Of a stretch of 61,649 nt of DNA, positions 9,221 through 16,962 are shown piece by piece; position 1 is the stretch's first letter, and every line of letters starts with the position of its first letter. This DNA comes from JBFLYN01 sp040756655 (GTDB taxonomy: Bacteria; Bacillota; Sulfobacillia; UBA8153). Position numbers and translations under genes: made by a program. The DNA is taken from contig JBFLYN010000016.1 of the NCBI GenBank assembly GCA_040756655.1, positions 1 through 61,649 of the forward strand, read 5' to 3'. The notes beneath the pieces were generated by a model. It was not told the DNA's origin, did no database searches, and was given only the letters and a program-made list of their open reading frames with translations.

Positions 9221-9460
9221 TCAACCACCCTGCCGGTCCACTAAAAGCCTGACCAGGGTGTCCACAGGCGTCACTTCCCGCCTGACGGGCGGTACGGGGC
9301 TCTTTATGTCACAGTTCGTCTCTGCCCACCAGGGCAGGTTCGGGGCTCCGTTCATATCGCGGCCGTGGTTGTCCCACAGTCGGGCAGTCCATTCCCGTAC
9401 ATACGGCAGCGCCTGCTCCAGCTGAACACGGTCTTTGGCTCGGATCGATGTACAGTGCAA
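9221..9460 (-). CDS. Possible small protein between yybS and rplI, unrecognised
   Basis: The open frame ends at 9221 and runs upstream to overlap the end of yybS. From about V40 onward (VQLEQALPYVREWTARLW, then TPVDTLVRLLVDRQGG) the codons look like those of neighbouring genes, with G or C in most third positions. That supports real coding. The start is unclear: a TTG at 9460 has no convincing ribosome site, and an ATG at 9541 lies inside yybS. I do not recognise the family. It occupies the place where many Firmicutes have gdpP (yybT), which is absent here. Confidence 0.35.
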   Translation of the reverse strand: MHCTSIRAKDRVQLEQALPYVREWTARLWDNHGRDMNGAPNLPWWAETNCDIKSPVPPVRREVTPVDTLVRLLVDRQGG

Positions 9461-9491
9461 GAGGCAGCAAGAACCGTCTCTCGATGCAAAG

Positions 9492-10466
9492 CTACCGGTC
9501 CCGGTCGCCCAGCCTGGAGCGCCGGTAATCGAAAAGGGCATCAAACATGCCCGCGAGCATGGCCACCTGGAGCAACAGCGGAGTGAACACCATCATCCAG
9601 ATGGCCATGGCACTGACCAGTTTAGGTACACCATACTTTCTGAGGAGGTAAGTTGCCAAGCTTATGCCCATTACGACGAAGGCCATTCTGGCAAACATCC
9701 CGGCGTTACTGCCCACAGCCACCAGCGTCTCGCTACCGTGCCAAGGGTAAGTCATGGCCAGTGTCAGTTCGGCCAGCAGCCCGAAGACAAAATAGGATGG
9801 CACTCTCCACTCGGCAAAGGCCGGGAAGGGCTCCAGGCGGTGGCCAAGACGGGCCAGCACCGGGCGGATGACCTGGTAGGTCACGTAGCTAGACACCGTC
9901 GCGCTCATGGCGAAAGTGGCGGGCATGATGTGATACACGTTATCCCGGATCAGATCCCAAGCGGCCAGCATCTGGGTTCTGACCTCGGCCGAAACCAGGT
10001 TCCACCGTTCATACAGGTCAAAGGCTTGGGTCATGGCCTCGTAAACCTGGTTGAGCATGTCCAGCGGAGACAGCCCAAGCACAAGAAAGGTCATACCCAT
10101 GGATATGGCCCAGCTGGCTGACACGGCTACGGTACCGGTAAGCACGGCCCAGGTCGGGCTGAAACCGCGACGGAAGGCGTAGCCGAAAGTAAGCCCGATA
10201 ATACCAAAGAATGAAAACAGGAGAAGAGCTTCCACCGGACCGGCCAGCGCTAAGAGCAAGGCGCCACTCACCACGGCAGCGAGAAAAGCATACCGCATGC
10301 CGTACCTTAACTGCATTAGCACCACAGGTACCGGCAGTACGAACACTACCAGCAGGCCCATGAACGGGATATACATGTTGATCAACGCAAGTAGTACGGT
10401 GATGGCCGACATGAGCGCGCCCTGCGCCAACGGCCGCACCTGAGTTCTATGCTTCACCGGATTCAT
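9492..10466 (-). CDS. DUF2232 (YybS-like) polytopic membrane protein
   Basis: Integral membrane protein of 324 residues with about eight hydrophobic segments. The first is near residues 15-60 (LAQGALMSAITVLLALINMYIP) and the last is LVSAMAIWMMVFTPLLLQVAML. The 'LxxGALMSA' opening and the neighbourhood (downstream of rpsR, upstream of rplI) match YybS/DUF2232. Function is unknown; distant similarity to transporter S components has been suggested for the family. The ATG at 10466 is where the homologous region begins; its ribosome site is weak (AAAGG directly adjacent). The usual next gene, gdpP, is missing. Confidence 0.75.
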   Translation of the reverse strand: MNPVKHRTQVRPLAQGALMSAITVLLALINMYIPFMGLLVVFVLPVPVVLMQLRYGMRYAFLAAVVSGALLLALAGPVEALLLFSFFGIIGLTFGYAFRRGFSPTWAVLTGTVAVSASWAISMGMTFLVLGLSPLDMLNQVYEAMTQAFDLYERWNLVSAEVRTQMLAAWDLIRDNVYHIMPATFAMSATVSSYVTYQVIRPVLARLGHRLEPFPAFAEWRVPSYFVFGLLAELTLAMTYPWHGSETLVAVGSNAGMFARMAFVVMGISLATYLLRKYGVPKLVSAMAIWMMVFTPLLLQVAMLAGMFDALFDYRRSRLGDRDR

Positions 10467-10563
10467 CCTTTGATTTCCGCTATCCTCTTTCGCCAGGCCT
10501 CCCGGTCTATCCTGCCAATAGCAAAAGAAGGCACCAGGCCGTGCCTTGTCTACAATCTTCGGG

Positions 10564-10595
10564 TGCCGCCTCTCCGGCTGACCGGAGAGGCGGCA
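10564..10595 (-). other. Strong hairpin after rpsR, no U-tract
   Basis: A perfect 14-bp stem TGCCGCCTCTCCGG/CCGGAGAGGCGGCA with a 4-nt loop lies 8 nt after the rpsR stop. On the minus strand it is followed by ACCCGAAG rather than a T-run. It is placed to end, attenuate or stabilise the rpsF-ssb-rpsR message before yybS. Confidence 0.6.
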
Positions 10596-10602
10596 GTCTA
10601 GA

Positions 10603-10833
10603 TTATTCGATGGTGAACGGAAGCAGGGCCATGATACGGGCCCGCTTGATGGCGAGGGTAACCTGCCGCTGGTGCCGGGCACAATTGCCTGTGATACGCC
10701 TCGGGAGGATCTTGCCCCGCTCGGTGATGAACCTGCGCAGCTTGCCGGTGTCCTTGTAATCGACCAAGTCTATCTTGTCAACGCAGAAGCTACATACTCT
10801 GCGTTTCGGCTTTCGACCACGCTCTCTCCTCAT
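10603..10833 (-). CDS. rpsR: 30S ribosomal protein bS18
   Basis: Small-subunit protein that pairs with bS6 on the platform. The 76-residue product has the Cys-containing (zinc-type) N-terminus VCSFC and GNCARHQRQ, and the family core DYKDTGKLRRFITERGKILPRR, LAIKRARIMALLPF. It is the last gene of the rpsF-ssb-rpsR operon, 19 nt after ssb. A GGAGGT site precedes the ATG. Confidence 0.97.
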   Translation of the reverse strand: MRRERGRKPKRRVCSFCVDKIDLVDYKDTGKLRRFITERGKILPRRITGNCARHQRQVTLAIKRARIMALLPFTIE

Positions 10834-10852
10834 GCTTCGACCTCCTAATGGA

Positions 10853-11227
10853 CTAGAAGGGCACTTCCTCCTGCTCAGGGTCGTCAGTAAAGCTGCCTAC
10901 CGGCTCGCGGGATGACCTGTCCAGGAAAGTCACGTTGTCCGCCACCACCTCGGCAGCCTTGCGTTTTTGGCCGTCCTGGGTCTCGTAGCTGCGTATCTGC
11001 AGCCGGCCGTCCACGGCGATAAGGCGTCCTTTCGCCAGGTGGTTGGCACACGTCTCGGCCAGCTTCATCCAGGTGACGATGTCGATGAAGTCCGTCTCCC
11101 GCTCGCCCTGGCCGAAAAAGCGCCTGTCCACCGCCAAGGTGAACTTGCAGACAGCTTTACCGGTAGTGGTATACCTCAGTTCTGGGTCCCGGGTGAGGCG
11201 CCCGGTGAGCACGATCCGGTTTATCAT
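10853..11227 (-). CDS. ssb: Single-stranded DNA-binding protein
   Basis: OB-fold protein of 124 residues that coats single-stranded DNA at the fork. It starts MINRIVLTGRLTRDPELRYT and has the conserved FTLAVDRRF, DFIDIVTWMKLAE and GRLIAVDGRLQIRSYE strands. The short acidic tail DPEQEEVPF replaces the usual DDDIPF tip that recruits partner proteins. The linker is shorter than in B. subtilis SsbA (172 aa). It sits between rpsF and rpsR in the classic S6-SSB-S18 operon. Confidence 0.96.
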   Translation of the reverse strand: MINRIVLTGRLTRDPELRYTTTGKAVCKFTLAVDRRFFGQGERETDFIDIVTWMKLAETCANHLAKGRLIAVDGRLQIRSYETQDGQKRKAAEVVADNVTFLDRSSREPVGSFTDDPEQEEVPF

Positions 11228-11275
11228 TGCCCTACCGCCCTTCTGTGAATGCTAACAGGGCAGTCTCATTGCCGG

Positions 11276-11560
11276 CTACTCCTTGCTGACGATCAAGTGC
11301 CGGAGTATCTGGTCGGTGATTTTCATCACTCGAGAGACCTCGTCGGCAACGGCAGGCTCGCCCAGGAAATCCACTACCACGTAGTACCCTTCGCGGAAGT
11401 CGGAGATCTCGTAGCTCAACCTGCGCTTGCCCCACTTGTCGATGTTCTTTATCTCCCCGCCGGGACCAGTAATGAGCTCAGAAAAGCGCTCCATCACCGC
11501 GTTGAGGTTCTCCTCATCCAAGTCGGGCCGGATAATGTACATCAGCTCATAGTGGCGCAT
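11276..11560 (-). CDS. rpsF: 30S ribosomal protein bS6
   Basis: Small-subunit platform protein of 94 residues, with MRHYELMYIIRPDLDEE at the start and the family's KRRLSYEISDFREGYYVVVDF core. The ATG at 11558-11560 is preceded by a very strong AGAGGAGGAGGTG site; the longer open frame upstream is a leader without homology. It is the first gene of the operon, with a consensus promoter at 11673-11701 and a structured leader that looks like the S6:S18 autoregulatory element. Confidence 0.97.
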   Translation of the reverse strand: MRHYELMYIIRPDLDEENLNAVMERFSELITGPGGEIKNIDKWGKRRLSYEISDFREGYYVVVDFLGEPAVADEVSRVMKITDQILRHLIVSKE

Positions 11561-11586
11561 GCTTTCACCTCCTCCTCTGGACTGAA

Positions 11587-11670
11587 CGGCCCCATGCGCA
11601 ACATGGGGCAGGGGGAGCAGGCAGCCAGGCACTGCCTGAACCTCGTCGCCCTTTGGGCGACCTCGCACTA
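11587..11670 (-). ncRNA. Structured rpsF leader, candidate S6:S18-binding element
   Basis: Two hairpins are visible on the minus strand: GTCGCCC-AAA-GGGCGAC (11645-11661) and CCCCATG-TTGCG-CATGGGG (11590-11608). The second is followed at once by CCG (11587-11589), the trinucleotide that S6:S18 recognises next to the P2 stem in the described rpsF leader motif. The ribosome site follows about 15 nt later. The assignment rests on position and this CCG; the full consensus was not checked. Confidence 0.5.
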
Positions 11671-11672
11671 GC

Positions 11673-11701
11673 ATTATAGCACCGTGGACCAGCCCGTGCA
11701 A
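11673..11701 (-). promoter_or_regulatory. Sigma-A promoter of rpsF-ssb-rpsR
   Basis: On the minus strand TTGCAC (11696-11701), a 17-nt spacer and a perfect TATAAT (11673-11678) lie about 110 nt before the rpsF start. Confidence 0.8.
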
Positions 11702-11724
11702 GGACTGGCACATAGTCGCGCAAA

Positions 11725-12822
11725 CTACACGGAGAAACGGAAGTAGAGGATGTCGCCGTCGGCCACCACGTACTCTTTTCCTTCCAGGCGCACACGCCCC
11801 TGGTCGCGGGCAGCGGCGAAGGAGCCTACCCTAACCAGCTCGTCGGCTGCTATGACCTCGGCCCGGATGAAGCCCCGGGCCATGTCGGTGTGGATGTCGC
11901 TGGCAGCATCGAGTGCAGTGCGGCCCGCGGCAAGAGTGCGAGCCCTAAGTTCCTTTTGGTTGCCGGTGAAGAACGTAATCAGGCCAAGTACCTGGTAGCT
12001 GGTACGGATGAGTCTCTGCACCGCCAGCGATTCAAGGCCCAGTTCGGACATGAAAAGCTCCTGTTCCGTCGGTTCAAGGGCTGCCAGCTCGCTTTCGAGC
12101 TTGGCGGCCACGGATACCACGGCGGCGTGTTGCCCCACAGCGAGCTGGACCAGTCCGCGCAATCCCGCGTCTTCTTCTGGATGGGTCAGTCCTTCGTCCA
12201 GATTCGCCACATATACTACTGGCTTGAGGCTGACTAGGAACATCTCCCGGGCCAGAGCCAGTTCTCCGGGGTCCAGGACATGCTTGCGCAGGGGTATTCC
12301 CCGGTCCAGGACCTTCTCCAGCCCGTCAAGGCGGTCCAGCTCGGTGAGAGCATGGACGGCAGCACCCTTGAGCTTCCTCTGCGTCCGTTCTCTCCGGCGG
12401 CCGATGGTCTCCAGGTCTGCCAGGCACAGCTCGGTATCTATGGTTTCCACGTCACGCACGGGGTCTACTACCCCGTCTACGTGGGGCACGCCCGGTGCCG
12501 AAAAGCAACGGACCACGTGGACGATGGCATCTACCTGGCGGATATGGCCAAGAAACTGGTTTCCGAGCCCTTCGCCCCGGCTGGCTCCCCGGACCAGCCC
12601 GGCGATGTCCACAAACTGGATGGCCGTGGGTACCAGGCGCTGTGGCCGTATGATGGCGCCAACCGCCTCCAACCTGGGATCAGGGACCAGGACGGTCCCG
12701 TGGTTAGGGTCGATGGTGGTAAAAGGATAAGAATCGACGACGGCTCCACCGCCGGTCAACGCGTTAAACAGGGTGGACTTGCCCGAGTTGGGCAAGCCAA
12801 CTATGCCACAAGAGAAACCCAC
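11725..12822 (-). CDS. ychF: YchF/Obg-family redox-regulated ATPase
   Basis: P-loop NTPase of 365 residues that, in studied homologues, prefers ATP, binds ribosomes and is affected by oxidative stress. G1 is GLPNSGKSTLFNALT (about residues 8-22), the switch region SYPFTTIDPN follows, and G3 is DIAGLVRGASRGEGLGNQFL. The C-terminal TGS domain ends with GKEYVVADGDILYFRF. The GTG start has GGAGGACC upstream. Neighbours are DUF951 upstream and rpsF downstream, the usual Firmicutes order. Confidence 0.95.
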   Translation of the reverse strand: MGFSCGIVGLPNSGKSTLFNALTGGGAVVDSYPFTTIDPNHGTVLVPDPRLEAVGAIIRPQRLVPTAIQFVDIAGLVRGASRGEGLGNQFLGHIRQVDAIVHVVRCFSAPGVPHVDGVVDPVRDVETIDTELCLADLETIGRRRERTQRKLKGAAVHALTELDRLDGLEKVLDRGIPLRKHVLDPGELALAREMFLVSLKPVVYVANLDEGLTHPEEDAGLRGLVQLAVGQHAAVVSVAAKLESELAALEPTEQELFMSELGLESLAVQRLIRTSYQVLGLITFFTGNQKELRARTLAAGRTALDAASDIHTDMARGFIRAEVIAADELVRVGSFAAARDQGRVRLEGKEYVVADGDILYFRFSV

Positions 12823-12834
12823 GGTCCTCCCTCC

Positions 12835-13020
12835 TCACCGCTGCCCGGGGACGGTTTCTTTCACCTGCCGCTCGAACTGGGACCGGGGCATCATCACGCG
12901 CCGGCCGCATCCCCGGCACTTGATGGCTATATCGGCTCCCGTGCGGGTAACCTCCCAGTGTTCACTGCCACACGGGTGTTTCTTCTTGAGCCGGACAACA
13001 TCTCCAAGGTGGATCTCCAT
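12835..13020 (-). CDS. DUF951 domain protein
   Basis: Small protein of 61 residues (MEIHLGDVVRLKKKHPCGS...). It has a HPCGS motif and a later CRGCGR pair, so three Cys and a His could form a metal site; VMMPRSQFERQVKE ends the family domain. The ATG at 13020 is chosen because homologues start MxIxLGD and TGAGG lies 6 nt before it. An alternative ATG at 13032 overlaps the mscS stop as ATGA. Function is unknown, but it regularly lies between mscS-like genes and ychF in Firmicutes. Confidence 0.85.
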   Translation of the reverse strand: MEIHLGDVVRLKKKHPCGSEHWEVTRTGADIAIKCRGCGRRVMMPRSQFERQVKETVPGQR

Positions 13021-13028
13021 TACTGGCC

Positions 13029-13901
13029 TCATGGTGGTGAGTCCCTGCCGATCTTTGTGGCTGACACCGGCACCTGGACTCTCCGGGGGTAGGGGATTTC
13101 GATGCCCTGGCGGTCAAAGGCCAGTTTCACAGCCCGGAGGATCTCTCGTTCCACGGCCCACTGGGCCATGGGCTCGGTGCGGGCTATGATCCGGAAGACC
13201 ATCTCAGATTCGCCCAGTTTGGCCAACCCCAGCACCGTAGGACCCTCCCGGATGGCCGGGTTGGTCCTGGCCAGCTCTCCGGCAGTCTGGTTGAGAATGT
13301 GGGTGACCCTCTCTATGTCTTCTTCATAGGCCACGGCCACGTCCACCATGGCACGCATGTTTCCTCGGGAATGATTGGCAGTATGGGTGATGTTGGAGTT
13401 GGGGATCACATGGAGGTTGCCGGCAAAGTCACGGATCTTGGTGACGCGCAAGCCCATTTCCTCGACGATCCCCGACTCCCCGCCTGCAGTGACGTAGTCG
13501 CCCACGGAAAACTGGTCTTCGAAAACGATGAAAAACCCCGTGATAATGTCCCTCACCAGGTTCTGGGCGCCGAACCCGAGGGCAAGACCGATGATGCCGG
13601 CACCCGCCAGGATGCTGGTGGTATCAATGCCCAGCACTGCCAGTATAGCTAGGAGCGCCGCCAAGCCAACGCTGTACTGCAAGAGGCTCACTAGCAAGGT
13701 TTCTAGGGTCTTTAACCGCTTCTCTTCGAGCCCGGCACCCCGGGCCAGGGCCCTTTTCAGCAGAGGATTGGCCACTACCAGCGCGGCCCGGGCCAAGACC
13801 AGGATGACGGCGATGCGAAACACTGCATATGTAGCGGTCACAAGCAATGCAGACGCCGAGACGTCTCCCAGCAGTCTTTGCAGCAACTGGCTCCCTCCCA
13901 T
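13029..13901 (-). CDS. mscS: MscS-family mechanosensitive channel
   Basis: Membrane channel of about 290 residues that opens under hypo-osmotic tension. Three hydrophobic segments are followed by the pore-lining TM3 (ILAGAGIIGLALGFGAQNLVRDIITGFFIV), with the Gly/Ala packing pattern of MscS. The cytoplasmic beta domain begins FSVGDYVTAGGESGIVEEMGLRVTKIRD. The ATG at 13901 removes an unlikely hydrophilic N-terminus from the longer frame; its ribosome site AGGGGAA is close. It overlaps or abuts DUF951 downstream and follows a DsrE-like gene by 5 nt, indicating an operon. Confidence 0.9.
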   Translation of the reverse strand: MGGSQLLQRLLGDVSASALLVTATYAVFRIAVILVLARAALVVANPLLKRALARGAGLEEKRLKTLETLLVSLLQYSVGLAALLAILAVLGIDTTSILAGAGIIGLALGFGAQNLVRDIITGFFIVFEDQFSVGDYVTAGGESGIVEEMGLRVTKIRDFAGNLHVIPNSNITHTANHSRGNMRAMVDVAVAYEEDIERVTHILNQTAGELARTNPAIREGPTVLGLAKLGESEMVFRIIARTEPMAQWAVEREILRAVKLAFDRQGIEIPYPRRVQVPVSATKIGRDSPP

Positions 13902-13906
13902 TTCCC

Positions 13907-14350
13907 CTAGGGAGTGATGACTTTCTTGGCTCTCAGAAGCGTCTGGACGATGTGGAACAGTGCGACCTGCCTGCCCACGATGGGCACGACCCCGTGTTCG
14001 CGGGCTGAGACTGAACACACCAGGATCTCCACGCCCTGCCGTTCCAGCGCATCCAGGCTGTGTCTAGCCGGCCCCTCATCGCCCAGTAGGACGCCCCGGT
14101 TCACGAGGACCACGGCCCTGACCCCGGCTGCCGCTTCTGCCAGCGCAGCAAGGAATCCCTCCATCAGCTTCCTGCCCGTTTCGAAAGCACCCTGGCCCCA
14201 GGTGTCGGAATTGAGCAGGATGACAGTGGCGCCCGGCTCCAGGAGCTCTTCGTCGATCTCTCCCAGCTCAGACGGCACCAGGTACACCTCTTGGGTCTTG
14301 TCTACCACGGTGCTCTCTGGCCTCCGTTCGGTCGCTTGGCTTGGTGCCAC
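13907..14350 (-). CDS. DsrE/YedF-like protein without TusA domain
   Basis: Protein of 147 residues resembling the C-terminal DsrE-type half of YedF: ATVILLNSDTWGQGAFETGRKLMEGFLAALAE, then VVLVNRGVLL and LDALERQGVEILVCSVSAREHG. The N-terminal TusA-like domain that YedF usually has is absent; the first 35 residues are variable. The Cys in VEILVCS corresponds to the conserved Cys of the family. A role in sulfur or selenium relay is possible but not shown. The GTG start follows GAGGA. The gene ends 5 nt before mscS. Confidence 0.65.
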   Translation of the reverse strand: MAPSQATERRPESTVVDKTQEVYLVPSELGEIDEELLEPGATVILLNSDTWGQGAFETGRKLMEGFLAALAEAAAGVRAVVLVNRGVLLGDEGPARHSLDALERQGVEILVCSVSAREHGVVPIVGRQVALFHIVQTLLRAKKVITP

Positions 14351-14416
14351 TCCTCGTCCACCCCCGTAGTGTCACCCCTATTACCCATAGTCTACCACAT
14401 GAGGGGTAAGCAGCGC

Positions 14417-14770
14417 TCACCGCCGCAACCGGGGAAGCATTAGCGCGTAGATGTGAAGTACCAGGGCCGGACCAGCCGGATCCACCCGGATCCCGATGGC
14501 CCGCCCAGTAGCTGCGATGGCGGCGGAAGCCACCAGCCCCAGGAAGGCATAGAGCAGCAACTCCCTGGCCAGGTCCTCGTAGAAGATAATGGGCGGTGCG
14601 GGTAGAAGCACGCTATCCACCAGGGCCCCTACCAGGCGCACCGCCACGAAGACGACGATGCCGGATAGCGGCAGGCCCAACCCTAAGACCTTGAGGTAGG
14701 TCGACAGCGCCCTGAGGGTGAGGACTGCTGCCCCAAGGGACACCAGCAGGTGAAGGAAGGACCGTTTCAT
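14417..14770 (-). CDS. Small membrane protein, unrecognised
   Basis: Hydrophobic protein of 117 residues with about four predicted membrane segments: FLHLLVSLGAAVLTL, LSGIVVFVAVRLVGALV, LLLYAFLGLVASAAIAATG and a final LVLHIYALMLP. I do not recognise the family. It lies 25 nt downstream of the beta-propeller membrane protein on the same strand, so they are probably cotranscribed. The ATG at 14770 has AAAGGGGAT upstream. Confidence 0.6.
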   Translation of the reverse strand: MKRSFLHLLVSLGAAVLTLRALSTYLKVLGLGLPLSGIVVFVAVRLVGALVDSVLLPAPPIIFYEDLARELLLYAFLGLVASAAIAATGRAIGIRVDPAGPALVLHIYALMLPRLRR

Positions 14771-14795
14771 GGCATCCCCTTTCCGTTCCCCGGTA

Positions 14796-15932
14796 TCAAC
14801 GCCCGGGCAACCGGAGTCCCCTGATCTCTCCGGAAGTAGTCAGGGTAACGACCTCTTGGGTTCGGCTATCCACGGCAACCCACGTCACGTCCGTGGCCGA
14901 GAACCGCCCGGCCTTACCCGTGGTGACATCAACCAACCACAACAAGCCTTTGGCCAGCACCGCCACGGTGTGGTCGTCGCCGTGTAGCTGTTCCACCGGC
15001 CCGCCTACTGTCACGCTCCACCTGCGGTTGCCCTGGTAATCGAGGTAAATTACCTGGTGCCGGTAGTTGCCCAGAAGCGACCTGACTGCTACGCCCACAA
15101 GCACTCCGCTTCCGGCGCCTTCAAGGGCGTCTACGTCCCCGGGCAGGCGATACGTCCACATCTCAGCACCCTGATGGGTGTAGGCCTTGACGAGGTCCCC
15201 CACGGCCACCACAGCCCCTCCGGGCAGGCTCACCGGTCCCGCAGGTAGGCGCTCGCCCAGGGGTACTTGCCAGCTGGTTTTGTCCCGTGAAAGCATGCTG
15301 AGTCCCGCCTGGATACGGTCGCCCACGGTGCTCAAAGTGGTCACCAAGACCCCATCGCCGACCCGCGCCGCGCCGATGGCCGCACTTGCCGCCAGGGTTA
15401 TGGTCCAGCGCTCGGACCCGGTCACGATTTCCAGGTGGTCACCGAGGACACCGTGAGGCTCCAACACCGGGCGGGCCAGCACTTGGATATTCCCGCACAG
15501 GAAGACGTGGGCCGGTTCTCCCCGGATGGGCAGCGTGGTACCCTGTGCCGATGAACCGTAAACCTGCAGGGTCGTGCCGTTCCCAGTGGCCACCCCATGC
15601 GGACTCAGCCCCAGTACCCGTCTACCGCCCAATTCCTGGGAGTGCGCCAGCAGCCCGCCGGATTTGACCCAGAGGATCCGTCCATCACCGGACGTCACGT
15701 AGACCACGGCTATTCCCTCTGGTGACCAGGCGGCAAATGCCGGTGCACCCACGGTTATGGACCACGCTTCAGGTAGGCGACGGGCGCCGGCGCCGAGGAG
15801 GCTGGCGGCAAAGGCCATGAGGACGCCCAAAATGAGCAACACCGGGAAGAGCCAGCGCAGGTTGCTGGCGGTGGTGGCCCAGTCTTCCCTGAGCTGTTCA
15901 CGGCTGATAGTTACCGGGTGTCTACGAGTCAT
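14796..15932 (-). CDS. Membrane-anchored PQQ-like beta-propeller protein
   Basis: Protein of about 378 residues. A cytoplasmic N-terminus (residues 1-28) is followed by one membrane segment (LRWLFPVLLILGVLMAFAASLLG), then an extracytoplasmic part built from repeated beta-strand units (GDGRILWVKSGG, GDLVKAYTHQGAEMWTYRLPG, YLDYQGNRRWSVTVGGPV). These 'W-x-y-x-G' repeats are typical of PQQ-like or WD-type propellers. No catalytic motif is visible; a sensor or scaffold role is inference. The start could be ATG 15932 or 15938; AGGA precedes the first. It is divergent from yyaC (158 nt apart), which is a spore-related gene. Confidence 0.6.
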   Translation of the reverse strand: MTRRHPVTISREQLREDWATTASNLRWLFPVLLILGVLMAFAASLLGAGARRLPEAWSITVGAPAFAAWSPEGIAVVYVTSGDGRILWVKSGGLLAHSQELGGRRVLGLSPHGVATGNGTTLQVYGSSAQGTTLPIRGEPAHVFLCGNIQVLARPVLEPHGVLGDHLEIVTGSERWTITLAASAAIGAARVGDGVLVTTLSTVGDRIQAGLSMLSRDKTSWQVPLGERLPAGPVSLPGGAVVAVGDLVKAYTHQGAEMWTYRLPGDVDALEGAGSGVLVGVAVRSLLGNYRHQVIYLDYQGNRRWSVTVGGPVEQLHGDDHTVAVLAKGLLWLVDVTTGKAGRFSATDVTWVAVDSRTQEVVTLTTSGEIRGLRLPGR

Positions 15933-16089
15933 TCCCATCCTGCTCCTGCTCGTCGGTAAAAAGGACCCGGGTTTACTATTCTGCCGCGCGACCGGCTTCT
16001 CCTGTCCGGGGCCCAGGATTGCCGGACGTATAGCATGGGAGTTACTGCCATATACTGTTCTTACACTCGGGCAACTATGGGGAGGCCAC

Positions 16090-16671
16090 ATGCGCAACCC
16101 GGTACAGACGGGCAGCTTGGCCACGTGTGATCGTCATCACCGCATTAGCTACACCCATCCGCAGGCCGAGGAACTGGTGGCCGCTGAGGTGCGGCAGACG
16201 CTGGCCGAATTGGGAGCAACGTCAGCCAGCAACGTCGTGGTCTTCTGTATTGGTACCGACCGGTCCACAGGCGATGCACTGGGACCCCTGGTGGGCAGCA
16301 TCCTGAGCGTCGACAAGGGGCTGGCGGCCCGGGTCCTGGGCACCCTGGATGATCCAGTGCATGCGGGTAACCTCAAAGCCTCCCTCGAGCTTTTGGGACA
16401 TGACCCGGGCAGCCGGGTGGTCCTGGCCATTGATGCGTGCCTGGGCCAGAGCGAGCAGGTGGGGACCATCTGCGTGGGCCGGGGACCCATCAGGCCAGGG
16501 GCCGGTGTGAACAAGGATTTACCCTGGGTGGGCGACATGCACGTAACTGGGACAGTCAACGTGGGGGGGTTCATGGAATACCTGGTATTACAGAATACCA
16601 GGCTGAGCCTGGTCCTGAAAATGGCACAGGCTATCGCCCGCGGTCTTGCCGGTGCCCTGGCCGAACCTTGA
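16090..16671 (+). CDS. yyaC: YyaC-like sporulation protein (DUF1256)
   Basis: Protein of 193 residues similar to GPR-like spore protein YyaC: VVFCIGTDRSTGDALGPLVG, GTLDDPVHAGNL, VLAIDACLGQSEQVGTI and GDMHVTGTVNVGGFMEY. These motifs align with the GPR protease fold, including paired Asp residues. The ATG at 16090 has GGGGAGG 5 nt upstream. It is the only plus-strand gene in the left arm and converges on ykuS with an 8-nt gap. Its presence argues for an endospore former. YyaC affects germination or spore properties in B. subtilis; activity here is unproven. Confidence 0.88.
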   Translation: MRNPVQTGSLATCDRHHRISYTHPQAEELVAAEVRQTLAELGATSASNVVVFCIGTDRSTGDALGPLVGSILSVDKGLAARVLGTLDDPVHAGNLKASLELLGHDPGSRVVLAIDACLGQSEQVGTICVGRGPIRPGAGVNKDLPWVGDMHVTGTVNVGGFMEYLVLQNTRLSLVLKMAQAIARGLAGALAEP

Positions 16672-16678
16672 GCCTGGC

Positions 16679-16921
16679 TCAAAGCGTCCGCCGTCTGACT
16701 TCCTCCATTACCTCCTCCGGGCTGCGCCCGGCAGCGTTGATGACGGGAGCCCGGGTCTTGACATCCTGTACGTTCATTTCGCCGGAGTCCATGCCGCTTA
16801 CCACTACGGCACTGGCATGCTTCCAGGCGTTGCCGGCTAGGGAGACCACCTCATAACCATCCCGCCGCAAAAGCTTCTCCAGCGGCGTGAGTCCTGCCTC
16901 CACAGCTATGACCTTCTTCAC
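16679..16921 (-). CDS. YkuS-like UPF0180 family protein
   Basis: Small protein of 80 residues (KKVIAVEAGLTPLEKLLRRDGYEVV, VVVSGMDSGEMNVQD, APVINAAGRSPEEVMEEV), matching the YkuS/UPF0180 family of spore-forming Firmicutes. The GTG at 16921 is chosen over the upstream ATG because the family starts at (M)KKIAVE and AGGGGGATC lies in front. Function unknown. Confidence 0.85.
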   Translation of the reverse strand: MKKVIAVEAGLTPLEKLLRRDGYEVVSLAGNAWKHASAVVVSGMDSGEMNVQDVKTRAPVINAAGRSPEEVMEEVRRRTL

Positions 16922-16962
16922 AAGACCGATCCCCCTTTTTTTGCTCTCGGCGGTACGCAGCA

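Noticed and set aside
12280..13092. Open frame of 270 codons on the plus strand
   Set aside because: Antisense to ychF and DUF951; no ribosome site or family match.
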